From Craspedostauros australis (lineage: Eukaryota; Bacillariophyta; Bacillariophyceae; Mastogloiales; Achnanthaceae): a DNA stretch of 64,000 nt. The notes under the pieces are model-generated. The model was not told where the DNA came from. It made no database searches and saw only the letters and a list, made by a program, of their open reading frames with translations. Position numbers and translations under genes: made by a program. Within the stretch, counting starts at the first letter, position 1; every line of letters begins with the position of its first letter. This document shows, piece by piece, positions 11,374 to 21,437 of the stretch. The stretch is taken from positions 744,001 through 808,000 of the forward strand of contig JAMXDE010000014.1 in NCBI GenBank assembly GCA_026770025.1. The letters run 5' to 3'.

Positions 11374-13906
11374 ATGACGACGCGACGCTCACGAAAACAA
11401 ACGGCCAAACATGTCAACAAAGGTGCGACCGCGCGAACATGTTGCGCAGACAAGAAAAGAATCTACCGCGATATTTTCAAAGGCGATCAATTCGTCGAGG
11501 GAATCAAAAACATCAACATCAACATCGATCGCGGCACACCATCATCTGTATCAGCACAAGCAGAAGTGGGAGCGGCAGCGGCAGAAAGCACAACTGTAAC
11601 AACGACATTCCCAGCACCGGACACACCCAGACCCAAGAGCCTGCATCGGCAACAACGGCAACTGTGAGCAAGGCGTGCCAAGATTTCCTTCTTCACATCA
11701 TTCACAAAGGCAACAGGAAACAGGAAACGGGAGCAATCCTACCACTGCGCAACGCCGACCGGGCAACCCCAACCAACAACTAACAACCAACAGCGAACAA
11801 CGAACAACACCTCCACACCTCCACACCTACTCATACCGACATATAAAACATCAACCACAACAAGTTGATGGACCACCAGCACCGACGACACACACAATCC
11901 CAACATCACCGGTAGTTCACACCCAGAACAACCAGCCGCAGCCTTCAGAGCAGCGACACCAACAGTAGCACCACCATTTGCTGACCAGGAACGCGCGCTC
12001 ATCGTTTGCGTTGCGTTTCTAACCAAAGGCCTAACCATCAAGGATCGAGAAGTCTCCGTCAGGGGCAGCGGCATCCGCGCTCGACTTAGCGGTAGCCGTG
12101 CCCCGAAGCTTGCCGAGAAGGATACAAACCAGCACTCCTCCTTCTCCAGCAAGGTCCTCAAGTGGACGAAGAAGGTGTCAGGCATCGCGTGCGGAGGATC
12201 GAACACTCTGCGCAACATCGAACCCAGCGACTCTTTCCAAGAAGCCATGGAGCGTCCTCAGCCAGAACGGCCGACCAAGAAGAGCACCATCGTGGGCAAG
12301 CCTTCGCAGACCCACGTGTACCCTCTGCCACAGAACAGGAGTCACGATGCTGCCTACCAGTCAAAGATCACGAAGGTCGAAAGCCGCGACAGTCGCGACA
12401 CCCTGGGCACCGCCACCACGGCGTCAGCAACCTCCTACTCCATCGATGAGGCCAATTCAGATGTGTCCGAGGCCGGCATGGAGGTGGTCATGTCCTCCAA
12501 GGGCGAGAGCATGTCGGTGAGCCCAGCGGAACGCTACACAACCCACTCCTTCCCAGCCGGCAAGCACACCTTCACCATCGACACGCGCTACTCGTTGATC
12601 CGCACGGTCGGCTCCGGCGCGTACGGTGTCGTCATCTCCGCCCACGACGACAAAGGCACTGAGAATGTGGCCATCAAGATGGTGCCAAGAGCGTTCAACG
12701 ATGAGATCGACGCCAAGCGCATCCTCCGCGAAATCAAGCTGCTCAAGCACTTCCACCATGAGAACATCGTGGGCATCTGTGACATGATGCCACCCACCTC
12801 CAAGTACGTCGAGGACTTTCACGATGTGTACATCGTCTCGGACCTCATGGAGACCGACCTGCATCGCATCATCTACTCCAAGCAGAGCCTGTCCATCGAT
12901 CACGTGCAATACTTCATCTACCAGGTGCTGCGTGGCTTGAAGTACATCCATTCGGCGGATGTCATCCACAGAGACCTCAAGCCATCCAACCTTCTCGTCA
13001 ACTCCAACTGCGACCTCAAGATCTGCGACTTCGGCCTGGCCCGCGGCATCAACCAAGGATTCAACCAGCAGCCAGGCAGTACCATGCTGCTGACAGAATA
13101 CGTCGTCACAAGATGGTACCGTGCTCCTGAGATCATGCTCGCTTGTCACGAATACTCGAAGCCAGTAGACATGTGGAGCGTCGGTTGCATCTTCGCGGAG
13201 CTCATCAAGCGCAAGCCATACTTCCCTGGCGATGACTACATTGATCAGGTAAGTGTTTCGTCGTGTCGCCATTTTCATGCAATGCATTGGGCGTCCAAAT
13301 GCTTAAGAGCATGCAGACAGACAAGCACTGTGTTCTGTTATGGAGGCTTGACCCACAGTCCTTCGATCGCTTCCTCTCACCTTGCCGTATCCACTCTTTT
13401 CACAAACTGATGATTGCAACGTATCCTGTATCTACTGCACCACATCACACCACAACGCACCACATCAACACCACCGATGTGAGTAGCTGTCGATCATCGC
13501 TGACAAGCTCGGCAAGCTAGATGAGTCTGAGCTCGATTTCGTGACATCCGACAAGGCACGTCGGTTCATGAAGAGACTCCCGAACAAGAACCCAACGCCG
13601 CTCAGCGTGCAGTTCCCCAAAACACCCACCAAGGCCCTTGAATTCATGAGAGCCATGCTACAGATCCACCCCAAGAAGAGAATCACGGTGGAGAAGGCTC
13701 TGGCACATCCATTTCTTCATCAGCTGCACAACCCGGACGACGAGCCAGTCGCCGAGGCACCATTCGACTTCACTTTCGAGAAGGAGAAGCTGAATCGCAC
13801 ACGATTGCAGGAGCTCATCTGGCAGGAGGCCGGCCACTTCCGACCATCGTGCCTGCCCGTTGCACCAAGACGAATGGACCGATCGATGCAGAGGAAGGAC
13901 CCGTAG
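11374..13906 (+). CDS. Mitogen-activated protein kinase, TEY class (ERK-like)
   Basis: Ser/Thr kinase that should act at the end of a MAPK cascade. Seen in the sequence: Gly loop VGSGAYGVV (12607-12633), VAIKM lysine (near 12670), catalytic [10 protein letters not shown] (12964 on), DFGLAR (13027 on), activation motif TEY at 13093-13101 with [10 protein letters not shown] after it, and a docking-type acidic patch [10 protein letters not shown] in the tail. An intron at 13249-13486 (GTAAGT..TAG) joins YIDQ to LSIIADKLG in phase 0; the stop is at 13904-13906. The coding frame runs unbroken from at least 11968 but has no ATG until 12247. Text such as [17 protein letters not shown] upstream looks coding, so I propose a first exon 11374-11663 joined by a 324-bp intron to 11988. 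Kinase identity is certain; the first exon is tentative. Confidence 0.9.
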
Positions 13907-15138
13907 ACATTTTGCAGAGCACCCGCTGCACAACAAGCGGGGAAAGCATGCAATCTGCTTTCCTGAACAATGCAGAAGCTCCATTTAGTTGGAACTCCTG
14001 CGAGCACAACCAGAACACAACGCTTCAAAGTGGAAGCAGGCACCAGCAGCCCTAGCAGGCAACAGAGGAGCACCCACATCATTTGTGCTGTGCCTTGGAC
14101 GCCATGAGATCGTCGCCGATCCGTTCCGTGAGGCGGCTTGTCGCAGATGGGCATTCGTTACGATGACATTAACTTGGATGTCACGCGTACTGCCAGCATC
14201 AGCGCGCCCCAAAACACTTCGAACGAAAGCGACGATTACATACGAGAGGGCATGAATACCCGTACGAGTACGAGTACCGAGTACGGGCACCGTCCAAATG
14301 ACAACAACAAAAGCAAGGGCAGCAGCAACATCAACAGTATTTCGAGGATGCCAATACCAATCGTTAACTTTTCGTAGGCATCAGACCAATTCATGTACTC
14401 TATCATTTATTTCTTGTCTTTCAGTGCCCTGGTTTGGTTCCCGTTGTTGATGTCGTGGCATACATTCTGCATAACTCTGCAAGGCGATGGACTGAGTCTC
14501 TGGAGCACCATGCAAACTCGAGAATTCTTGATTGAAGATCATCTTGCCCCTACCAGTCAGCTCTGACTTGATCGTTGGCATCATCACTCCATCATCATCA
14601 ATATTGTCGCATCACGCCATTCGGACTCGCCATGCAGCACTCACCTTCCAAGAGTCACGAGAGAGGGTATCGAACTTTACCTGCTTCAGCTCCAATTACA
14701 TCACGAACATTGAGAATACAATTGTTATGAACCATTCAGAGGTCGGCTGAGATGTTGTAAATCGTGATATACTTGTACATAAATGGCTGGCTTTGTCTCT
14801 CTCTCTCTCTCTCTCTCTCTTTTCGCTTTTCGCTTTTCGTTGTATGTACGAGTTGGCAGCATGTGGATTCATTCCTCCATTCATTGTTACTCCTGCGAGA
14901 GATCCTTTCCTGCGCCACTGGCTTGCCTCTGTCCAACGTTTAACTGTCGTGTGAACCACTCTTATGTTCGATGTAGCCCCCCTCTCAGTCAATGCATACC
15001 TCGTACATATACGAGACAATACGTGTGCTAGTGCAACCGTGTGTCAATTCCCCATCCCCTTCCCATTCCACCCCGCGCATCGCATAGCATAGCATAGCAT
15101 CCCGGAGGTCGGCATCCAATGCCGCCGCCCGGTGATGA
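13907..15138. other. Intergenic region between convergent genes
   Basis: No gene is supported here. It holds a GTACGAGTACGAGTACC repeat (14262-14277), a CT dinucleotide run (14796-14820) followed by three TTTTCGC units (to about 14841), and an ATAGC pentanucleotide run (about 15082-15100). It contains the 3' ends of the MAP kinase gene and the large minus-strand gene. Confidence 0.5.
14796..14841. repeat. CT dinucleotide microsatellite followed by TTTTCGC repeats
   Basis: About 12 TC/CT units (14796-14820) run straight into three copies of a TTTTCGC-like unit. Confidence 0.85.
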
Positions 15139-18100
15139 TTAATGACAGAATGCGTAGCTCCAGCATCCTCGACTGGGTGCGATGGCGGCGTCGTCGAGCG
15201 CTATACTCTCGAGGATGTCATTCGCATCTTCATCCAGCAGGCTTTGTTTCATTGCAACGCCGTCCTTCTCGCTGGCTGCTGCTGTGGTATTTGTGATAGT
15301 GGCAGTGGTGTCCCCAGTGCTCTGTTTCGAGACGTCGAGTTTGCTTGTGACGACAGCATAACGCGTGGCTTGGCCGACTTGACTTGGAGCTGTGGGGAAG
15401 CTGGTGCCGACTATGTTGATGTTGTTGCTGCTTCGGCTGCTGATAGTACTCTTACCAGTACCGGTGCTCTTCGTACCAATACTGTGATTGTCGCCGCCGG
15501 CCTGAGGTTCGTTGTTCTTGGAGGCGGTGGTGCCGCTTGTGTTGCAAGACTCGTCGCTGACAGCTGCTTTCGTCGCGAGTTGACGCATCGCTGTCTTGTG
15601 GATGGCCAGAAGCATTCGCTTCTCATTTTCCGCGTTCCAGCCCATCTTCTCGCGGAATTGACGCTGCTCCTCTTCCGAGGCAAACTCCATCGACTCTTCG
15701 ATGGTGATCTTGGCCTTCATTCGCTTCACGATTTCAACAAGCAGCCTCTTTTGCTTTTTCAACAACTTGCGTTGGTGGGCGGACGTAGTATCGCTGCCAT
15801 GCGCAACCCCCGCAGCTCCAATTTTTACTTCTGCATCGGCATTCACAGATTGGGAATGGCCGTCGTTGGTTCTATTGCTCTCGAGCAATGCGGTAGAGTT
15901 GTTGCCCTTGTAGTCGTTTGCCCGTTGCTTCGCTGACTTCGCTTTCGCCTTGGCCTGCCTTCGGTAAGCAGCGCCGAAACGTCTAGACGCTTTGGCACGC
16001 TTCTGTGACGACACTGATCCTATCTTTGATACTTTGGGGGTCTTTGAGGCCACAGTTGCTCCGCTCATCTTCGGCGTGGGCGGCACGCTTCCATTCTTCG
16101 TTTGCCGATTCTTCGGCGACGTCGACGATGCTGACGTTGATGATGATGTGCGGTTGCTTGCATCCAGTGCATTGACGTCGAATGTCGTTTGCTGCATTGT
16201 GTTCGATGTGCGCTTGGGGTCCATGTTCGCGCTGCTGCTCGCGGGATCCTCCGACGCATCTCTGGACCTGGACGACGCCGTTTGGGATGTGGCGCTGGAA
16301 TTGTCCGATTTTTTCGTTGTGACGCCAAGGGAATTTGATTGCGATGGCGAACAGTGGCGGGGATGCTCCTCTTCATCTTCGATGATGGCCTTCCGCCTGC
16401 GGAACAATCCGAACAGCCGGCGTCTCGACTGTTTTGTTTTGGGCTTCCGCTGCTGCTGCTTTTTCTTCTTCCTGTTCTTTTTGTTCTTCTTGCTCACTCG
16501 CGCGGCGCCAGTAGTGACTGCATCCGCCTCACCCAGTGCAAGTCTCTGGCGCCGGGCGCCGCGCGGACGTCGTTGCGAAGCTTCACCTTGATTTGATGAC
16601 TGCTGTTGCTGCTTCCGAGTCTGCTGCTGTGTGGCCGTCATCCCGCCTGCGATCACACCCGGTTTGGGCAACCGTGATGGGATAGAGCTGGAGCTGGAAG
16701 CGGCGGATGACGAGTTATGGCTCGTCGTGGTCTTGGCATCTGAGCCCTGCTCACTTTTTCGCTTTGGCGGCACCGGCTTTGGTTGGAGACGGTAGGTCAG
16801 CGCTGTTCGGTCCCTGCGATTCTTCTCCAGGGTTCGTCGCATGATGGAGGCTGCGGCATGTTCACTCTGGCTGCGGATGGAAACGTCATCAAGCAGTGTG
16901 ACCTCGAAACCTTGGGTGGCGAACATATCATCCGTTTTCTTTGTTTCCGGTTGCTGAGCGCAGCTCTGGTTGTTGGGCGAGCGCACTGTGCCGGCATTGA
17001 CGGTGGTTTCGCTGTCGATGGATGTTGCAGGGACCACGGTCTGCTCCACTTTGATGGACACGGTGTCTTTGCTGATCGTCACGTCCTCTCGAAGCACCTT
17101 GTCATTCTCTGCTTGTGCAACGGAGGATTCTGAGGCTTCTCCGTCCATCATCCCCGAACCGGCTGTGCTGGCATCATCCACGCGCTCCTTCCGCATCATG
17201 TTCCGCCTTGCTGCTTGCCACAGCAAACGTCGCTCCTCCAGAGACATCGTCGCGGCGCTCTTGGGGCTTGTGACGGACAGCTCTGCGTTGTTGGCCACAT
17301 CGTAGATCTCGGACAATGCCACAGACCGCTGCTCCTCAGTTGCTATCGTGCTCGTGTCGGTGATGGTGGTGTGGTCATCATCCTTCGGAGAAAGAGTCTG
17401 CCCAGGCGCTCGTGAGGCAATCGACTTCAGAAGGATGCTGGCGTTGATCGACCCGGCTCCATCCTCGATGGTGAACAGGCTGGGATTGTTTTTCACGAAA
17501 GAGATCGTCTCTTCGTCAAGATCCGACCCCGACGAAGCGTAGGATGGTGACGAGCGGTATGAGGATTCGTCATCGGAGTTCGATGATGATGATGATGATG
17601 ATGACGAAGATGATGACGGGGACATCATGCCGAAGTCATCATCATTGAGGTGAGGCTCTCGGTGACCATCGCTGACGAAGTCGTCACACCTGCGAGTACT
17701 GCCATCGAGATCATCATCATCATCATCATCATCGTAACGAGTCTCGTCGTGTGTGTCGTCGTTGGTCACACCTGTCTCGTACGTTCCATACGTGCTGTAC
17801 GTCCCATCGGTGCCGTACGTTCCACGGGTGTCGTACGTTCCAAGGGTGTTATAAGTCCCGTCCGTACCATACGTACTGTAAGTCCCATAGGTGCCGTACG
17901 TGTTGAATGTGTCGTACGTGGCTTCTCCCATGGTATTACTATTGGCAACACCATCAATATCTGACTCAGAATCGTCGCTGTCACTGCTGCGGCTGCCTGT
18001 ATCGCTCGGATTGTTGTTGGTACCGCTGTCGCTGCTGCGGCTGCGGCCATTATCGCTGTCATCCCCGCTGCTGCTGCTCTCGCTAGAGTCATAGTTCGTG

Positions 18101-18504
18101 TTCTCGTTGGAATATCCATCATCGCGTCTTGATCTGAAGAAGTGCCTCCTGCGGCCTCCAAGACGGGGGCTTCGAAAGCGATTACGCTTGTGCTTGCGAC
18201 GACCAAACTTTCTTCGTGATCCGCGCGCTGTGCTTGCATCCTCCTCATCGCTTGAGGAGTAGTTGCCATCGTCATCGTCATCGGAGTAGTCTTCACCGTC
18301 ATCGTGGCGACGTCGAGATGATGTCTGCTTCCATCGCTGTTTCTCTCGTCGATCATTCACGTCTCTTCTTGCCCTTGGGAGATTCTTTGGCAGCGAGCTC
18401 ACCATGGACCTCACGCTCATAGTAGCCCTGCCCGAGTTTGATGCGGAACTCGCATGTCCCTTCGACCTCTTCTTGCGTGATTTGCCTGGAAGAAGCTTCA
18501 CCAT
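15139..18504 (-). CDS. Large disordered protein (1121 residues) with a Gly-Thr-Tyr tripeptide repeat; unrecognised
   Basis: A single long frame with a clear ATG and stop and no introns. The N-terminal 70 residues are basic (KSRKKRSKGHASS) and an Arg/Lys-rich block with RRKFGRRKHKRNRFRSPRL follows near residue 100-120, both nuclear-localisation-like. Acidic Asp/Ser runs alternate with these. Residues about 196-246 (17768-17915) form a near-perfect repeat of Gly-Thr-Tyr with Ser/Asn/Asp replacing some Gly (TYGTYGTYSTYGTDGTYNTL). A conserved-looking helical segment SLEERRLLWQAARRNMMRKE lies near residue 430. More Lys-rich coiled segments occur at about 860-970 (RKLLKKQKRLLVEIVKRMK), followed by an acid helix ESMEFASEEEQRQFREKMGW. 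No enzyme domain is visible. It may be a nuclear or scaffold protein; that is inference only. Confidence 0.75.
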   Translation of the reverse strand: MVKLLPGKSRKKRSKGHASSASNSGRATMSVRSMVSSLPKNLPRARRDVNDRREKQRWKQTSSRRRHDDGEDYSDDDDDGNYSSSDEEDASTARGSRRKFGRRKHKRNRFRSPRLGGRRRHFFRSRRDDGYSNENTNYDSSESSSSGDDSDNGRSRSSDSGTNNNPSDTGSRSSDSDDSESDIDGVANSNTMGEATYDTFNTYGTYGTYSTYGTDGTYNTLGTYDTRGTYGTDGTYSTYGTYETGVTNDDTHDETRYDDDDDDDDLDGSTRRCDDFVSDGHREPHLNDDDFGMMSPSSSSSSSSSSSSNSDDESSYRSSPSYASSGSDLDEETISFVKNNPSLFTIEDGAGSINASILLKSIASRAPGQTLSPKDDDHTTITDTSTIATEEQRSVALSEIYDVANNAELSVTSPKSAATMSLEERRLLWQAARRNMMRKERVDDASTAGSGMMDGEASESSVAQAENDKVLREDVTISKDTVSIKVEQTVVPATSIDSETTVNAGTVRSPNNQSCAQQPETKKTDDMFATQGFEVTLLDDVSIRSQSEHAAASIMRRTLEKNRRDRTALTYRLQPKPVPPKRKSEQGSDAKTTTSHNSSSAASSSSSIPSRLPKPGVIAGGMTATQQQTRKQQQQSSNQGEASQRRPRGARRQRLALGEADAVTTGAARVSKKNKKNRKKKKQQQRKPKTKQSRRRLFGLFRRRKAIIEDEEEHPRHCSPSQSNSLGVTTKKSDNSSATSQTASSRSRDASEDPASSSANMDPKRTSNTMQQTTFDVNALDASNRTSSSTSASSTSPKNRQTKNGSVPPTPKMSGATVASKTPKVSKIGSVSSQKRAKASRRFGAAYRRQAKAKAKSAKQRANDYKGNNSTALLESNRTNDGHSQSVNADAEVKIGAAGVAHGSDTTSAHQRKLLKKQKRLLVEIVKRMKAKITIEESMEFASEEEQRQFREKMGWNAENEKRMLLAIHKTAMRQLATKAAVSDESCNTSGTTASKNNEPQAGGDNHSIGTKSTGTGKSTISSRSSNNINIVGTSFPTAPSQVGQATRYAVVTSKLDVSKQSTGDTTATITNTTAAASEKDGVAMKQSLLDEDANDILESIALDDAAIAPSRGCWSYAFCH

Positions 18505-19722
18505 CTTGCGTCCTTCGTTTCGGTGATGACGGAGGTCCTGGCGTTGTGAATCTTCTGAAGCACGCCGGAGGAGTATGCTCGGGGGGTACCTCGTCTGCGT
18601 CTCAGGATGACTTCGATTGATGCAGCTGCTGTTGTGTTCGTGGGTCCTCAGTCCTCAACCGACTATTCTCGTGTCGATGAGGCTTGCTCTGCTCTGCGGT
18701 CAAGATGATGATGATGATGATTACAATGGAGTTCATTCAATTCTTGTCCGTGCTGGCGAAGAGATGGCGATGTCACCTTCGATGAAGATGTCGATGTCGC
18801 TGTCGACGCTCTCAGTGATGGTACTGCTGTTGCTTTGAAGGATGGTCGTGCCTCGGTTGCAGCTGGCGCGATTGATGCATGTGATACATTTGATGCAGGT
18901 GGTGAGAGACGCAGCACATAGCATACCAGGCGTAGGGTTGTTGATGATGCTGCTCTTGTTGTTGTTGCTTTGTTGTTGCCGAACAGATGCTTCCGCTTGC
19001 TCTTCTTGAGCAGAATCGACGATCAATCGCCGAGCCAGCGAAACGATTCTGGCAACGGTTCTTTGTTGACGCGCGTTCGAAAATGGAGGTTTTGGCGATT
19101 CAAACAGTGGCAATTGCTGATCGCCAGGCTCGTCTCGCCGGGTAGTGAGACACGGATACGACATCGGTCTCGAACACAAAGAAGAAACGGTCACAATTCG
19201 TGTGTTGTCTGTCTGTTTTGTGCTGCACCCGAAATGGTTGGATGTCTGTGTGTGATTGTGGTCTGTCGTTCGTGCACACAGAGGTCTCAACCCGGATTGC
19301 GCTGGGTTCACGAACGTGACTGACATGTCTTTTCAGCGTTACTTTGCAAAAAACTCCTCAACAAGGACGCCAATAACTGTCACAATCATGTAAACTTGTG
19401 TCGGAAGAAGGAAAAGGAAGCGATGCGAACCTTGTTTTTGCCTCCTTTTCTTCGCGCTATCGTATTTTCTACCCGAAAACAAATGAAAAGCGAAATTGTG
19501 ACGACACGACACGATGCAACTCAACGGAATGCAACGAATGAACGACCACACAACCAATCCAGAAGCACGGTCGCAACTCCACACTGGCTCCACCGTTGAT
19601 TGCATTCCTCCTGCTCTTGTCGATACTTTCCCATACATGCACGCTGAAGATCAATTGCTCCACCAACATCCACGGAGTCAACGGGAAGGAAAGGAAAAGA
19701 GGAGATAAGTAGAGGAGACAGC
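18505..19722. other. Intergenic, divergent upstream region
   Basis: It lies between the starts of the large minus-strand gene and the AAGAB-like gene, so both promoters should be here. A 197-codon minus frame (18733-19326) has no family features and odd composition, and I do not call it. A short GATGATGATGATGATTA run sits near 18705. Confidence 0.45.
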
Positions 19723-20862
19723 ATGGCATCGACATCGGTGGTCCGGATGGGGCCGTTCCATGACAACGTCAGCGCCAAAGTGCTGCAGGCGGCGGTCGTG
19801 TCGCATTTCCAGAACCTCAATCCAGCCGCGTCCTCGCCTCAGGAAGGGAACGGCGATGCTGCTGATGAAGTTGCTGGCGACAACTCTGCAGAAACCATCG
19901 ATGCCACGATCACCATCAGCAACAAGTACTTCGATGCAAAGATTCTGTTCCACGGACTGCAGGAGGAGCTGAACGAGGACATCCGACCAAAGTCGACGGA
20001 GGATGGCATGATCCTGTGCTTCCCCGCGCTGGAGAGCAACCCTGACATGGGAGCCGTCAGCAACGTCACCTTCGATTCGTTGGACGCGGTGCACCAAAAG
20101 GCCAGCGCTCTGAACACGTGCGGCGAGACGCTGCGGCTGTGCGTCGGCGTGAGCTTTGACGACTTGTCGCCATCCGAAATTCGTGGCAAGGACCACGAGG
20201 GAGAGTACTCGCGGCGCATCATGTGGTGCCTGGATCATGGATACGAATACGTCGAGGCCAACCTCTCGGCGGAAGGTCAGGCGAAAGGTCATGACGATCG
20301 AGACAAGGAGGGGTTCGCCCGCATCATCGAAGCCATTCAGGGGACGGTGTGGGCGAGCGCCGTGATGCGGAAAACGAGAAAAGCCTCCACAATGCATGCA
20401 AGCACGACAACAGCTGCGCCGTCTGGTGAGAACACCGCCCAATCCAACCAAGATCAGCATCACCAACAGCAGCAGCAAGAGAAAAATCAAGGACAAGGGC
20501 AGCAGGCAGAAGAGAAGGAGGAGAAGAAAACGGCCAAGTCGGAAGAGGCAAGCAGCCAAGCCGATGCTAAGATGGTGGCCCCACCTACCGTGAAGCAATC
20601 ATTCAACGAATCGAAGACAGAGGGCGAGGACGAGGACGAGGACTCGGAAAAGCTTTTCGACCAGATGGACAGACTTCTGCAGGAGGCGTCGCAGATCCGG
20701 GATGCATCTCGCGCTGGCGCAATCTCCGACGACGAACGACGAGAACGTGCCGGTGATGCGGCAATGTCGCTCATGAACTTGATGAATCAGCTTGGAATGG
20801 ACGATGATGACGATGCAGACGTATCCGATTCGGATGATGACAACTCTTTGCAGGGCAGTTGA
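19723..20862 (+). CDS. AAGAB/p34-type alpha- and gamma-adaptin-binding protein
   Basis: Likely cytosolic chaperone-like factor that helps assemble AP clathrin-adaptor complexes. The single-exon frame encodes 379 residues. An N-terminal Rossmann/GTPase-like region (residues 1-210) ends with the family's most conserved block: RRIMWCLDHGYEYVEANLS near 163-182, matching the WCIDHGFELVEL-type block of animal p34, and RIIEAIQGTVWASAVM near 199-214, matching RIVQALNANVWSNVVM. A Gln/Glu/Lys-rich linker (about 225-300) follows. A C-terminal helical element with FDQMDRLLQEASQIRDAS and an acidic end (about 310-379) matches the position of the adaptin-binding tail in p34. The start is the first ATG, preceded by a purine-rich leader. 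Assignment is by memory of the family, not by a search. Confidence 0.78.
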   Translation: MASTSVVRMGPFHDNVSAKVLQAAVVSHFQNLNPAASSPQEGNGDAADEVAGDNSAETIDATITISNKYFDAKILFHGLQEELNEDIRPKSTEDGMILCFPALESNPDMGAVSNVTFDSLDAVHQKASALNTCGETLRLCVGVSFDDLSPSEIRGKDHEGEYSRRIMWCLDHGYEYVEANLSAEGQAKGHDDRDKEGFARIIEAIQGTVWASAVMRKTRKASTMHASTTTAAPSGENTAQSNQDQHHQQQQQEKNQGQGQQAEEKEEKKTAKSEEASSQADAKMVAPPTVKQSFNESKTEGEDEDEDSEKLFDQMDRLLQEASQIRDASRAGAISDDERRERAGDAAMSLMNLMNQLGMDDDDDADVSDSDDDNSLQGS

Positions 20863-21437
20863 AATCGGTGCGCTGTTGTGCCATGAGGCCACGATGTCAC
20901 AATGTCACGATGCCATTCAGAACGAAACCAAGACGAATCAAGCTGAATGGGAACATGCAGAGTTACTGAGCATTCCAAGAGCTGTTCATACGAATCTAGA
21001 GTATTTCAGTTGCCGTGCTCAACATGGAATACATTTTAGAATGTATTGGTGCATGGACTCAGATGACATCGATCTGTGGTGATATTCAACGACCAGGAGC
21101 GTGCGTTCAACAAGCCACTATTCTGTGCACTCCACACCTCGATCGTTTGTCAACCATGTTTCGAAAGGGTTCGATGTCTGGGCGTGTTTCGGAGCCATTC
21201 GTGACTCGTTGACCTCCAACCACAAGAAAATGAGGAACGAACATTGCGCTGCCATCGTCGCCTTTTTCGACATCTTTCTTACAGAATACGCGTGCCGATA
21301 GGCCACCACACGTTTCATACCCTGAGAGGTTGGGGAGCATAACACATTAGTCACATACTGTCACATACTATCACATCCACCCACTCACGCACGCGCTCAC
21401 GCACGCACTCACGCATATCGACAGAAGGCAAGAGAGA
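20863..21437. other. Intergenic between AAGAB-like gene and ZPR1
   Basis: No gene is seen. The last 75 bases before ZPR1 (21362-21420) are simple-sequence leader: TCACATAC units followed by CTCACGCACG units. Confidence 0.5.
21362..21420. repeat. Imperfect TCACATAC / CTCACGCACG repeats in the ZPR1 leader
   Basis: Two to three TCACATAC-like units followed by three CTCACGCACG-like units directly upstream of the ZPR1 start codon. Confidence 0.7.
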
